The position numbers and the translations under genes are program-made. Source: DAOUTW01 sp964523575 (GTDB taxonomy: Bacteria; Zixibacteria; MSB-5A5; GN15; JAAZOE01). From it: 13,650 bases of DNA. Of the stretch, positions 13,648 through 13,650 are shown one piece after another. The stretch lies in assembly GCA_964523575.1 (NCBI GenBank), contig CAZGAV010000094.1, positions 1-13,650 of the forward strand, read 5' to 3'. A model generated the notes under the pieces. That model searched no databases. It was not told the DNA's origin and was given only the letters and a program-made list of their open reading frames with translations. Each line of letters opens with the position of its first letter. The first letter of the stretch is position 1.

Positions 13648-13650
13648 ATA

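Overview
The window is a gene-dense stretch of bacterial DNA with every recognised gene on the + strand. Three traits suggest the FCB superphylum (Bacteroidetes/Chlorobi relatives), probably a lineage outside Bacteroidetes proper such as Zixibacteria. There is a PorX-type response regulator with a PglZ/alkaline-phosphatase domain. Its neighbour kinase has an AHQLGTPISSL-type H-box common in that superphylum. A PEP-CTERM surface protein lies at the right edge. G+C content is moderate and the noncoding gaps are visibly AT-richer. The phylum assignment is inference; no rRNA gene is present.

Positions 1-10482 look like one long transcription unit with gaps of 1-31 nt or short stop/start overlaps. 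The order is: end of seryl-tRNA synthetase; a membrane histidine kinase followed by the PorX-like regulator, a likely kinase/regulator pair; tsaE, tsaB and rimI (tRNA t6A modification and ribosomal protein acetylation); accD (acetyl-CoA carboxylase beta) and folC (folylpolyglutamate synthase); then two soluble sensor kinases, GAF-HK and REC-GAF-GAF-HK. After a 108-nt gap holding a perfect 16-bp palindrome comes an NtrC-type sigma54 activator (REC-AAA+-Fis HTH). These last three genes form a likely phosphorelay.

Positions 12013-13650 change character: two long noncoding gaps (364 and 365 nt), each ending in a -24/-12 (sigma54) promoter with exact GG-N10-GC spacing. The first promoter drives a small stand-alone protein resembling a GGDEF domain that has lost its catalytic motif. 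The second drives a 121-aa secreted PEP-CTERM protein. Upstream of the PEP-CTERM promoter are two perfect copies of the inverted repeat TGTCC-N7-GGACA, 83 bp apart, and an IHF-like site. A degenerate copy (8 of 10 arm positions) lies at almost the same distance, 164 versus 163 bp, from the other promoter. The simplest reading is that the adjacent activator, fed by the two upstream kinases, controls both promoters: a local surface-protein regulon comparable in logic to the PrsK/PrsR control of PEP-CTERM genes in other bacteria. This regulon and its operator are the most interesting content of the window.
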